Source of the DNA: Lysobacterales bacterium
GTDB lineage: Bacteria; Pseudomonadota; Gammaproteobacteria; Xanthomonadales; SZUA-38
Assembly (NCBI GenBank): GCA_030065125.1
Contig: JASJDM010000048.1
Location: forward strand, 1 to 56,251
DNA length: 56,251 nt
Direction of reading: 5' to 3'
Position 1 is the stretch's first letter, and each line of letters starts with the position of its first letter. The translations under genes were made by a program, and so were the position numbers. Positions 18,312 through 26,394 of the stretch are shown piece after piece. Under the pieces are notes generated by a model. It ran no database searches. It was not told the origin of the DNA and saw only the letters and a list, made by a program, of their open reading frames with translations.

Positions 18312-19528
18312 TTGCGGTTCCAGGCGGACAGGTAAAGCTCCACCGTGGCCAGGTCCTGCATGCCGTAGGCCTGCAGCTTCGGGTGGGAGTATTCGATCAG
18401 GTCCTCGGTGCGCAGGGCCACCCGGTACAGCTCGAAGTCCAGATCCTTGAGCTCCTGCTCGAAGCCCGCCACGGTGATGGGGTTCAGTTCGTTGTACCAC
18501 TGCCAGTACTGTTCCGGCGTGGAGAATTCCCCGGACCGGTCCATGTAGCTGGGCGGCGTGTTAAAAACGATGTCCCGTACTTCCTCCGGCGACCGGGTCA
18601 GGTGGAAAAACGGTTCCTGGCTGAACTCGCCCAGGTGGTGTCCGAAATTGGAGTAGTACAGGCCGGGGTGTACAAAAAACAGGCCGCCCGGCTTGAGCAC
18701 CCGGCGGATTTCAAGCAGGGCCTTGTCGTAGCCTCCGGCGATATGTTCCAGCGAGCCCCAGGACAGCACCACGTCGAAGTGATCGTCCGGGTACGGGATA
18801 TCGTTGGCGTCCGCCGCCTCGAAACGCAGCTGCCCGGGCCACAGGGATTCAGGCAGGTGGTTCTCCGCCGCGATTCCCGGCAGCCGATCAAACCCGCGGA
18901 ACGGATCGATTCCCACCATTTCTTCTGGCTGACAGCGCAGGCACACGCCCAGGTCGGTAATACCGTCGCCGCAGCCCACGTCCAACACCCGCTTCCGCAG
19001 CAGCGGAGAATTGTTCAGCATGTAGCTGATGATTGTTCTGGCGGCGTGATCGAAGTGGCGGAAAAACCAGTCTTCGTGGCCCTTCCTCCACGATAGTTGC
19101 TCCACCGCGGGTGCGCCGGCCGCGGCCACCAGGTCCCAGGCGGCGCTCATACCATCGGCCGTGCCGGGGCCATCAGCATCCGGGCCTGCCACCGGGCAGA
19201 GGGTCTGCTGCCGATCAAGCCCGCTTTCCTCCCCCATGCGCTGCTGCAGCAGGCTCACCACCAGTTGGTATTGAGCCGGGGGCAGCGGCAGCCGGGGGGT
19301 GTGAAAGGTCAATCGGTAATGGCCGGGAGGCAGCCAGGAGATGTCCACGCCGTCCTGACGCAGGTGCCGGGTCAGCCGGGCTGAACCCTCGCCGGCGATA
19401 CACCATTCCAGGACACAATCCAGGTCAAACACCAGCCCGGTCACCGCAATTTCCACCGTTACCGCCAGGCTCGCCTGGGCGTCCGGGGCTTCGGGGTGCA
19501 GCTGGATGGATTGGATCGAGGCGGGCAT
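18308..19528 (-). CDS. SAM-dependent methyltransferase with N-terminal beta-sandwich domain
   Basis: The 406-residue protein has an N-terminal beta-rich domain (about 1-115; DLDCVLEWCIAGEG, GHYRLTFHTPRLPLPPAQYQL). It resembles the C-terminal carbohydrate-binding domain of O-antigen exporter Wzt. A class I methyltransferase domain follows at about 175-400, with motif I VLDVGCGDG, the acidic loop VGIDPF, FDVVLSWGSLEHI and LKPGGLFFVHPG. Such two-part proteins could modify or cap surface glycans, but this is inference. It overlaps the downstream lipoprotein gene by 4 bp. No LPS cluster is nearby in the window. Confidence 0.8.
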   Translation of the reverse strand: MPASIQSIQLHPEAPDAQASLAVTVEIAVTGLVFDLDCVLEWCIAGEGSARLTRHLRQDGVDISWLPPGHYRLTFHTPRLPLPPAQYQLVVSLLQQRMGEESGLDRQQTLCPVAGPDADGPGTADGMSAAWDLVAAAGAPAVEQLSWRKGHEDWFFRHFDHAARTIISYMLNNSPLLRKRVLDVGCGDGITDLGVCLRCQPEEMVGIDPFRGFDRLPGIAAENHLPESLWPGQLRFEAADANDIPYPDDHFDVVLSWGSLEHIAGGYDKALLEIRRVLKPGGLFFVHPGLYYSNFGHHLGEFSQEPFFHLTRSPEEVRDIVFNTPPSYMDRSGEFSTPEQYWQWYNELNPITVAGFEQELKDLDFELYRVALRTEDLIEYSHPKLQAYGMQDLATVELYLSAWNRK

Positions 19529-19622
19529 GGGGCGGCATTATCTGCCGGCCCGTTCTCCATTCCAAGCCCCAAGGGAGTAGAATGGCAGCCTCCGCCGGCA
19601 GAAGAACCCCGCGGGCTCTGCT

Positions 19623-20726
19623 ATGAAAATCTGGTTTCTCGAAGGATATATCGGAACGCGCGATTCGCTGCAGCGTATCCGCGTGACCCAGTTTCCCTTT
19701 CGCATCGGCCGCCAGACCGGCCTTTCCCTGGAGCTGGACTCCAGCGGCATATCCCGGCTGCACGCCGAGATCGATCAGGATTCCGGCGGCCTGACCCTGA
19801 CCGACCTGGACAGCACCAACGGCACCTTCGTCAACCGCCAGCCCGTCAACGGCCGCCAGCGCATCCGCAGCGGCGATATCCTGCATTTTGCCGACAAGGA
19901 ATTCCGCCTGGTGTCCGAGGCCAAAACCACCGGCCACAACATGATGCTGACCCAGCAGGGCATCCTGGACCTGCCCGAAGAATTGCCCCAGGGCAGCCGC
20001 GAGCTGCAGGAAATGCTGATGGACAACCTGGTCACGGCGGTGTTCCAGCCCATCGTTGACCGGGTGGAGCACACAGTCCACGCCTTCGAGATGCTGGGCC
20101 GGGGACGACACCCCGCCCTGTCGGAGTCACCAGCAGAACTGTTTCGCATCGCCGAAAGCCTGGACCTGGAGGTACACCTGTCTGAAATCTTCCGACGGGT
20201 GGGCGTGGACCTGGCCCAGCTGTCCGAACAGGACTGCCTGTTTTTCACCAACATTCATCCCCACGAGATGCGCGATGCCGAGCGCCTGCTGGCCTCCATG
20301 GAGCGGATCCGGGAAACCTATACAGAGCTGCCGCTGGTGCTCGAGATTCACGAAGCAGCAGTAGCGGACCGCACCATGCTGCAGCAGGTCAGGGATCGCA
20401 TGGACCGGTCCAACATCCGGCTGGCCTACGACGACTTTGGCCGGGGACAGGCGCGACTGGTGGAACTGGCCGAGGTGCCGCCGGACTACGTCAAACTGGA
20501 CATGTCGCTGATGCGGGACATTGATACCGCCGCCGCGGCCAAGCAGCAGATGGTTCGCATGCTGACCAGCTATGCCCAGGACATGGGCATCAAGGTCATC
20601 GCCGAGGGCATCTGCAGCGACGGCGAAGCCAAGTTCTGCGACGACGTCAAGATCGACCTGCTGCAGGGCTACCGTTACGGCAAACCCGAGGCCCTGGTGC
20701 AGCTGGATGACTCGCTGGAGATCTAG
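19623..20726 (+). CDS. FHA-EAL domain protein
   Basis: The 367-residue protein fuses an N-terminal FHA phosphothreonine-binding domain (about 20-95: FRIGRQTG, SRLHAEI, LDSTNGTFVN) to a C-terminal EAL domain (about 130-360). The EAL hallmarks are mostly present: EML in place of EAL (AFEMLGRGR), N in FTNIHP, E in LEIHE, YDDFGRG, KLD, AEG and LQGYRYGKP. The region after AEG reads ICSDGE rather than VET, so cyclic-di-GMP hydrolysis is uncertain; it may be an effector or phosphopeptide-gated enzyme. It has no membrane segment. A second FHA protein is encoded at 53789-54175. Confidence 0.88.
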   Translation: MKIWFLEGYIGTRDSLQRIRVTQFPFRIGRQTGLSLELDSSGISRLHAEIDQDSGGLTLTDLDSTNGTFVNRQPVNGRQRIRSGDILHFADKEFRLVSEAKTTGHNMMLTQQGILDLPEELPQGSRELQEMLMDNLVTAVFQPIVDRVEHTVHAFEMLGRGRHPALSESPAELFRIAESLDLEVHLSEIFRRVGVDLAQLSEQDCLFFTNIHPHEMRDAERLLASMERIRETYTELPLVLEIHEAAVADRTMLQQVRDRMDRSNIRLAYDDFGRGQARLVELAEVPPDYVKLDMSLMRDIDTAAAAKQQMVRMLTSYAQDMGIKVIAEGICSDGEAKFCDDVKIDLLQGYRYGKPEALVQLDDSLEI

Positions 20727-20763
20727 CCTGAATGTTGCGCGAGTTTCGCCGGGCTAGCGCCCG

Positions 20764-21540
20764 ATGTCATTAAACGCCTGGAGCCTGGCCGGCCGGCGGG
20801 CGGTGGTCACCGGCGGCACCGAGGGTATCGGCCTGGCGGTCGCCCGGGAACTGCTGGACCTGGGCGCCCACGTACTGCTGGTGGCCCGGGACAGTGAACG
20901 CCTGGAATGGCGCATCACGGATTTCGCCGAAACCCACCCCTCTTCCGAGGTCTACGGCCTGGCCATGGACCTGAGCTATCCCGAGGAACTGGGTGCGGTG
21001 CCGGAAATGGTGGCGCGCCGCTGGGACGGGCTGGAAATCCTGGTCAACAACGTGGGCACCAACCTTCGGAAAACCGCATTGAACTATGACCTGGGTGAAT
21101 ACCAGACCATCCTGGACGCCAACCTCACAAGCTGCTTCGAACTGTCGCGCCTGTGCCACCCCCTGCTCAAGGCCGGCGACGAGCCCAGCGTGGTCAACAT
21201 GGCCTCGGTTGCCGGCCTGACCCACATGCGCACCGGCGCACCGTACGCCATGAGCAAGGCCGCCATGATCCAGCTGACCCGCAATCTGGCCTGCGAATGG
21301 GCCGCGGACGGCATCCGGGTCAACTGCATCGCTCCCTGGTACATCGAAACGCCGCTGGCGGAGACCGTGTTGAGCAACGCGGACTACCGCGCCGAAGTGC
21401 TGCAGCGAACGCCCATGGGCAGAACGGGACGACCCGAAGAGGTTGCTGCAGCGGTAGCGTTCCTGGCAATGCCGGCGGCTTCGTATGTGACGGGGCAGTG
21501 TTTGGCGGTGGATGGGGGGTTTAGCGTTTACGGGTTCTAA
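20764..21540 (+). CDS. short-chain dehydrogenase/reductase
   Basis: The 258-residue SDR has the NAD(P)-binding TGGTEGIG motif, LVNNVGTN, catalytic Ser (NMASVAG), and YAMSK (Tyr-x-x-x-Lys). The NNVGTN segment and the ending TGQCLAVDGGFSVYGF resemble the tropinone-reductase-like SDRs. The Arg after the first strand (VARDSERL) suggests NADPH use. The substrate is unknown. The hairpin array starts 27 bp after its stop. Confidence 0.88.
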   Translation: MSLNAWSLAGRRAVVTGGTEGIGLAVARELLDLGAHVLLVARDSERLEWRITDFAETHPSSEVYGLAMDLSYPEELGAVPEMVARRWDGLEILVNNVGTNLRKTALNYDLGEYQTILDANLTSCFELSRLCHPLLKAGDEPSVVNMASVAGLTHMRTGAPYAMSKAAMIQLTRNLACEWAADGIRVNCIAPWYIETPLAETVLSNADYRAEVLQRTPMGRTGRPEEVAAAVAFLAMPAASYVTGQCLAVDGGFSVYGF

Positions 21541-21567
21541 GCGCCTGGACGGCGCCCAGAACGCCGT

Positions 21568-21839
21568 GGGGAACGCGCCCTGCGGGCGCTGGGGAACGCT
21601 CGCTGCGCGAGCTGGGGAACGGCCGCTCCGCGGCCTGGGGAACGCGCGCTTCGCGCGCTGGGAAAAAGCAACGCGAAGCGAGAACTCTACACTGTGAGCC
21701 AATCAGGAACGAATGGCGTTGGAGGGCTGCAGACTTTCCGGGTGAGCCCCAGCGCGAAGCGCGTTCCCCAGGCCCCGCAGGGGCCGTTTCCTAGCGCCCG
21801 CAGGGCGCGTTCCCCAGGCTGCGCCAGCAGCCGTTCCCT
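21568..21839. repeat. covarying hairpin array (four units, spacer, four inverted units)
   Basis: Four 23-bp units lie head to tail at 21568-21590, 21591-21613, 21614-21636 and 21637-21659. Each reads GGGGAAC, a 6-bp arm, a 3-base loop, the exact complement of that arm, then T. Arms are GCGCCC, GCTCGC, GGCCGC and GCGCGC; loops are TGC, TGC, TCC and TTC. After a 91-bp spacer, four inverted units follow at 21751-21769 (shorter), 21770-21792, 21793-21815 and 21816-21839, with perfect arms such as GGCCCC, GCGCCC and GGCTGC. Arm sequences differ but pairing is always kept. The 319-bp gap 21541-21859 holds no gene. Confidence 0.95.
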
Positions 21840-21859
21840 CAAAGGCGAGCGTTCACCCC

Positions 21860-22282
21860 CTACTCCCGCCTGGAAATGTCCGGTAATCCCGAGGTCAACC
21901 ACCACCTCCCACTTTCCTCCTCCCACCGCCACACCTGGCGATCACGCACGGTGCGTTCCACCGCGGTGTGGCGGTTGGCCAGGCGGAGTTCGACGACCTG
22001 AATGTAGTGGTCGGCCTCTGCGGCCATGGGTTGGGCGACGAGTTGGTAGCCGGTGATGCGTACCTGCTCCAGGCGGTTGATGGTGAACTCCAGCTGGCGG
22101 GCTTCCGGTCGCTTTTCCGGGTCCAGGAATTGTGCCGCGGTGCGGAAATGGCCCCAGCGGACATGGGAGCCATACAGCTTGAGGGTGTCGTCCAGCACCC
22201 GGGCCTTGTTCTGGTCGTTACCGGCGCAGCCGGCCGCAATGAGCGCGACCACAAGCACGATCCATGGTTGGGTTCTATTCAC
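21860..22282 (-). CDS. small lipoprotein of unknown function
   Basis: The 140-residue product starts at a GTG (22282) with AGGAGG about 11 bases upstream. Its first residues are MNRTQPWIVLVVALIAAGC, a signal peptide with lipobox AAGC. The mature protein is small, charged and Trp-rich near the end (QVWRWEEESGRWWLTSGL), with a predicted alpha+beta fold like other small NTF2-type lipoproteins. I do not recognise a family with certainty. It lies next to the hairpin array and 68 bp from the stop of the dehydrogenase gene on the same strand, so it may be co-transcribed with it. Confidence 0.75.
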   Translation of the reverse strand: MNRTQPWIVLVVALIAAGCAGNDQNKARVLDDTLKLYGSHVRWGHFRTAAQFLDPEKRPEARQLEFTINRLEQVRITGYQLVAQPMAAEADHYIQVVELRLANRHTAVERTVRDRQVWRWEEESGRWWLTSGLPDISRRE

Positions 22283-22350
22283 CGGGTTGCCGTCCTCCTG
22301 TGGGCTGCCCAGATGATAGACCAGATTGCGCCGGGGCATCACCCGGATGA

Positions 22351-23271
22351 TCAGTATCCGCGCTCCCGGTCCACCCCGTGGGTCAGCGATTGACCGCTGA
22401 GCAGCCGGCGGTAGTCCTGGACGATGGCCCTGGCCGCGTGGGCCTGGTTGGTGGGGCTGGCCACGTGGGGCGTGATGCGAATGGCGGGATGGCCCCAGAA
22501 CGGGTGGTCCGCCGGCAGTGGTTCTGGCTCGAATACGTCCAGGCAGGCGCCGCTGAGCCAACCGCGCTCCAGCGCCTCCAGCAGATCCCCGTCGACCAGG
22601 TGCCCGCCGCGACCCGCATTGATCAGGTAGGCACCCGGCCTGCAGCGTCGGAACAGCTCCCGGCTCAGCACGCCCCGGGTCTGGCTGGTCAGCGGCAGCA
22701 GACACACCAGGAAGTCGGACTGTTCAGCAAGCTGGATCAAACCGGGCTCGCCGTGGGTCACCGGGCAGGGCGCTTCACCGGCAGCCGAGAGGCGCCATCC
22801 GCAGACCGGAAAATCCAGCTCCAGCAATCGCGCCGCCAGGTGGCTGCCCAGCTGGCCCATGCCCAGAATGCCGATCCTCGGCCTCAGCGGCGGCCTCGGC
22901 AGCCAGTTCCGCCGGGCCTGCTGGGCCGCATAATCGTCGAATTCACGGCTGCGGTGCAGAATCACGCCCAGGCAATACGCCGTCATGTCAGTGGCCAGGG
23001 ACCGCAATACCAGCCGGCCCAGGCGGATGCCGGCTGGAATCTCATTGGACAGCAGCCGGTCCACGCCGGCCCCGGCGGACACCAGTGCGGTCATGTTGGG
23101 CAGGCGGACGAACAGGTCTTCCGGCAGCCGGCCCCAGACCAGGCCCAGCCGAACCGCCTCCGGGTCTTCGATATCGGGCCAGACCTGCACCGGGATGTCG
23201 GGGGCAAGGTCGCCGATGGCCTGCACCAGCTCACGGGTGTCCCACTCATCGATAACAATTGCCAGAGCCAT
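22351..23271 (-). CDS. D-2-hydroxyacid dehydrogenase, GhrA-like
   Basis: The 306-residue NAD(P)-dependent oxidoreductase matches the glyoxylate/hydroxypyruvate reductase A branch. It has the Rossmann motif GILGMGQLGSHLAARLLELDF, CLLPLT, the catalytic Arg region NAGRGGHLVD, the Glu region LDVFEPEPLP, and the catalytic His in ITPHVASPT. GhrA-type enzymes reduce glyoxylate or hydroxypyruvate, but the substrate here is not fixed by sequence. I prefer the ATG at 23271 (MALAIVIDEWD); a longer TTG start at 23307 adds an unrelated segment. Confidence 0.88.
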   Translation of the reverse strand: MALAIVIDEWDTRELVQAIGDLAPDIPVQVWPDIEDPEAVRLGLVWGRLPEDLFVRLPNMTALVSAGAGVDRLLSNEIPAGIRLGRLVLRSLATDMTAYCLGVILHRSREFDDYAAQQARRNWLPRPPLRPRIGILGMGQLGSHLAARLLELDFPVCGWRLSAAGEAPCPVTHGEPGLIQLAEQSDFLVCLLPLTSQTRGVLSRELFRRCRPGAYLINAGRGGHLVDGDLLEALERGWLSGACLDVFEPEPLPADHPFWGHPAIRITPHVASPTNQAHAARAIVQDYRRLLSGQSLTHGVDRERGY

Positions 23272-23353
23272 GGCCGGGCATGGTACCGAATTGCCCACCC
23301 GCGCCAAACCCGGGACAATGTGATGTCGGCACGATCATTGCTTGATCGTGCGC

Positions 23354-24811
23354 ATGATGAACACAATCCTCGGCCCAATGACTCTGCAATCTCGCATCAT
23401 CATCCTGTTCAGCGCCCTGCTGCTGGTGATCCTGGCCCTGGCCTGGTGGGGCTCGCGCTGGCTCACCCAGGATTTGTCCCGGGAACTGGACCGGGTGGCC
23501 GCCGTGGTGGGGGAGTCCGTGATCACCGCCATCGACGAACAGGACCTGACCGTCGAGGACAGCGACATCGACGTGGTGGTGCTGGTGGAGCGCACCATCG
23601 AAACTGACGGCCAGGTGATCCGGGCCCTGCAGCGCCAGGAGGGCAATACCCTGACGGAACTGTCGGTGCAGGTGGACGAAGCCGAGCCCCAGGTCCTGGA
23701 GTTTGCGCCTGGACAACGGATTATTGCGGAAAACATGCGGGCCGCCCGAATCCAGCTGCACCAGGTCATCGAGGCCAACGCCGGCTCCGGCGGCCTGAAG
23801 CTCGTTGGCGGCCTGGAGCCCCGGGTCATCGAGGTCCCCAAGGAGGGTGTGTCCGAGGCCATGCAGCAATTCTCCACCCGGCTGGTGCTGGGGCTCATGG
23901 CGCTGTTTCTTGCCGGGATGATTGCCGCAGCCTTTATCGGACACCGGGTCAGCCGTCCCCTGCGCGGCCTGCAGGAAGCGGCCCAGCGGGTGGGCGAGGG
24001 AGAGCTGGGGGCCCAGGTGGATTCCAGCACCGATGTTTCCGAGGTGCGTGACAGCATCAATGCCTTCAACCGCATGTCGGTGGAGCTGAAGGAGCTGCAG
24101 GAAGCCCAGGAAAAGCTGCGCGACCAGCAGCACCTGTCGGAACTGGGAGATATCGGCCGCGGCCTGGCCCACTCCCTGCGCAACCCGCTCAACGCCATCG
24201 GCCTGGCCCTGGAAGAGCTGGCCTCGGCCGGCGGCGCTGACGACGGTAAGGCCCGGCAGCTGGCCGACACGGCCCGGGCCCAGATCCAGCGCATTGATGG
24301 TTCCATCCGGGCCTTCCTGACCCTGGCCAGCGCCGGCAGTACCCAGGCCGAACCCCTGGACGTGAGCGAGATTGTCCAGGACGTGGTGCTGGAGGGCCTG
24401 CAGCGCAGCGACCTGAACTGCCGCATCGAGTTCGAGTCCGGCGGCCCCGCTCCCCTACAGGGTGTGGCGGCGGAAATCCGCGCCATGATCCAGAGCCTGA
24501 TCGTCAACTCGGTGGAGGCCAGCAGCAGCGGTCAGTCGGTAGAGGTGAAGGTGGGGCAGCCGGATGACGGCCATGACGAAGGCGTGGAAATCCAGATCCT
24601 GGATCGGGGGAGCGGCATCGATGCGGGTATCCGCGAACAGCTGTTCCAGCCCCACGCCACCACCAAAGCTGACGGCTCGGGCATGGGCCTGTTCCTGACC
24701 CAGCGGCTGGCGGCCTCGCGCTACCAGGGCTCGGTGGCCCTGGCCGACCGCGAGGGTGGCGGCGCTATGGCAACGCTGCGGCTGGGCAACCGGATCAACG
24801 GCGATGACTGA
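23354..24811 (+). CDS. membrane sensor histidine kinase
   Basis: The product, about 485 residues long, has two membrane segments (about 17-35 and 182-202), a periplasmic sensor domain of about 150 residues with no family I recognise, and a HAMP linker. A HisKA domain follows, with phospho-acceptor His in DIGRGLAHSLRNPLNAIGLA. The ATPase domain has N box LIVNSVEASS, G1 LDRGSGID and G2 GSGMGLFL. Its stop overlaps the start of a sigma54-type response regulator, so the pair forms one two-component system. The start is uncertain: TTG 23342, ATG 23354 or 23357 and ATG 23378 are all in frame. Confidence 0.92.
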   Translation: MMNTILGPMTLQSRIIILFSALLLVILALAWWGSRWLTQDLSRELDRVAAVVGESVITAIDEQDLTVEDSDIDVVVLVERTIETDGQVIRALQRQEGNTLTELSVQVDEAEPQVLEFAPGQRIIAENMRAARIQLHQVIEANAGSGGLKLVGGLEPRVIEVPKEGVSEAMQQFSTRLVLGLMALFLAGMIAAAFIGHRVSRPLRGLQEAAQRVGEGELGAQVDSSTDVSEVRDSINAFNRMSVELKELQEAQEKLRDQQHLSELGDIGRGLAHSLRNPLNAIGLALEELASAGGADDGKARQLADTARAQIQRIDGSIRAFLTLASAGSTQAEPLDVSEIVQDVVLEGLQRSDLNCRIEFESGGPAPLQGVAAEIRAMIQSLIVNSVEASSSGQSVEVKVGQPDDGHDEGVEIQILDRGSGIDAGIREQLFQPHATTKADGSGMGLFLTQRLAASRYQGSVALADREGGGAMATLRLGNRINGDD

Positions 24812-26174
24812 AGCATCAATCCTGGTGGTGGAGGACGATGCCCAGCAGCGCGAGCTGGTGGCTGACATCCTGGTCCGCCAGGGCTACCGGGTCAGCCAGG
24901 CCGAGGGCCAGGACCAGGCCCAGCAGTTGATCGAGGCGTCCCCGCCCGACCTGGTGCTGTCGGACTGGAAGCTCAACGACGGCGACGGCATGAGCCTGCT
25001 GCAATGGATTCGCCAGACCCACCCCATGCTGAGTTTTGTCATGGCCACGGCCTACGGCAGCATCGCCCACGCGGTGGAGGCGGTCCAGGCCGGGGCCGAT
25101 GACTACCTGTCGAAACCTTTTGAACGCCAGGCCCTGCTGCTGTCCATTCAGCGCACGCTGAAAACCCGCAGCCTGGCAGCGGAGAACCGCCGCCTCAGCG
25201 AGCAGCTGTCCGAGAGGGACCGGCTGGTGGACATTGTTGGCCGGGCCCCCAGCATGCAGCGGCTTTACCGACGCATCGAAAAAATCGCCGACACCGAAGC
25301 AACGGTGCTGCTGACCGGCGAAAGCGGCACCGGCAAGGAACTGGTGGCCCGAGCCATCCACCAGCTGTCGTCCCGTAACAGCGGCCCCTTCGTGGCGGTC
25401 AACTGCGCGGCGATCCCCGAAGGCCTGATGGAGGCCGAGTTCCTGGGCGCCGAGAAAGGCGCTTACACCGGCGCCCACGCAGCCCGGGCCGGCAAGTTCG
25501 AGGCCGCCAGGGGCGGAACCCTGTTCCTGGACGAGATTGGCGAACTGCCCCTGTCCATTCAGCCCAAGCTGCTGCGCGCCCTGCAGGAAGGCAGCGTCAC
25601 CCGGGTGGGCGGGAACCGGGAAATCGCCACCGACGTGCGCATCGTAGCCGCCACCAACCGCGAACTGGCCGAGGAAGTCCGCGGCGGCCAGTTCCGGGAA
25701 GACCTGTTCTACCGCCTCAACGTGGTGCCCATCCAGCTGCCTGCCCTGCGCGAGCGCACCGAGGATATCCCTGCCCTGGTGGATCACTTCCGGGCCCGCA
25801 CCAGCCGCCTGCACGGCATCGAGGCCAGCGAGTTCCCGCGCCCGGTCATGCGCCGGATGATGGATTACGCCTGGCCCGGCAACGTGCGCGAATTGGGCAA
25901 CGCGGTGGAACGGCTGATCCTGCTGTCCGACGAAGGGGAGGTCAGCATGGATGACCTGCCGGCGGAATTTGGCAGCAGACTGCCGATAGCGGACGCGACC
26001 GACCTTTTTACCCTGCCTCCCGGGGGCGTGTCCTGGGAAAGCCTGGAAAAGTCAGCGCTGGAACAGGCCCTGGAGATCAGCCGCGGCAACCGCAGCCAGG
26101 CAGCAAAACTGCTGGACCTCAGCTACAAGACCTTTCTTTACCGCCTTCAGAAACACGACCTCGACCAGAGCTGA
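24804..26174 (+). CDS. sigma54-dependent response regulator (NtrC family)
   Basis: The 456-residue protein has a receiver domain (1-120) with VVEDD, phospho-acceptor Asp in LVLSDWKLN and Lys in YLSKPF. The AAA+ domain (about 145-380) has Walker A GESGTGKELVARAIH, the sigma54-contacting loop GAYTGA (a tolerated form of GAFTGA), Walker B LFLDEIGELP and arginine-finger region. A C-terminal Fis-type HTH ends in GNRSQAAKLLDLSYKTFLYR. The ATG at 24804 overlaps the kinase stop by 8 bp. A near-consensus sigma54 promoter lies 147 bp downstream of its stop, upstream of the next gene, which is therefore the obvious target. Confidence 0.96.
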   Translation: MTEASILVVEDDAQQRELVADILVRQGYRVSQAEGQDQAQQLIEASPPDLVLSDWKLNDGDGMSLLQWIRQTHPMLSFVMATAYGSIAHAVEAVQAGADDYLSKPFERQALLLSIQRTLKTRSLAAENRRLSEQLSERDRLVDIVGRAPSMQRLYRRIEKIADTEATVLLTGESGTGKELVARAIHQLSSRNSGPFVAVNCAAIPEGLMEAEFLGAEKGAYTGAHAARAGKFEAARGGTLFLDEIGELPLSIQPKLLRALQEGSVTRVGGNREIATDVRIVAATNRELAEEVRGGQFREDLFYRLNVVPIQLPALRERTEDIPALVDHFRARTSRLHGIEASEFPRPVMRRMMDYAWPGNVRELGNAVERLILLSDEGEVSMDDLPAEFGSRLPIADATDLFTLPPGGVSWESLEKSALEQALEISRGNRSQAAKLLDLSYKTFLYRLQKHDLDQS

Positions 26175-26195
26175 CATCCGGGGCTGATCTCCTCA

Positions 26196-26226
26196 TATGG
26201 GGAAATGCGTCCCTATTTGGGGAACT
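26196..26226 (+). promoter_or_regulatory. candidate activator-binding repeats upstream of the sigma54 promoter
   Basis: Two similar motifs, TATGGGGAAAT and TATTTGGGGAAC, lie about 18 bp apart, with TCCCTAT between them also matching the first as an imperfect inverted copy. They sit roughly 125-150 bp upstream of the expected start site, the usual distance for an NtrC-type enhancer. The binding protein would be the regulator encoded just upstream. This is inference. Confidence 0.4.
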
Positions 26227-26320
26227 CTCCAGCACAGAGTGAACCCCATCTGCCAGCAGGCATGCTGAGACTGCGCCCGTTTCCAGCGGTCTATCGCCGT
26301 TCAGGGGGATTTCGAAAAAC

Positions 26321-26336
26321 TGGCACGCTCGTTGCT
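26321..26336 (+). promoter_or_regulatory. sigma54 promoter
   Basis: TGGCACG, four bases, TTGCT matches the sigma54 consensus (TGGCACG-N4-TTGC) at every key position, with GG and GC 12 bp apart. Transcription should start near 26347, about 48 bp before the ATG of the acidic protein gene. It is also directly downstream of a sigma54 activator gene. Confidence 0.9.
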
Positions 26337-26394
26337 AAACAGTGTTCGAAAGATTTTTGATGAACCATTGTTCGAGTTACCCAAGGAGCAAACC

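Noticed and set aside
21568..21839. CRISPR array
   Set aside because: Units are contiguous 23-bp hairpins without unique spacers of fixed length, and there are no cas genes.
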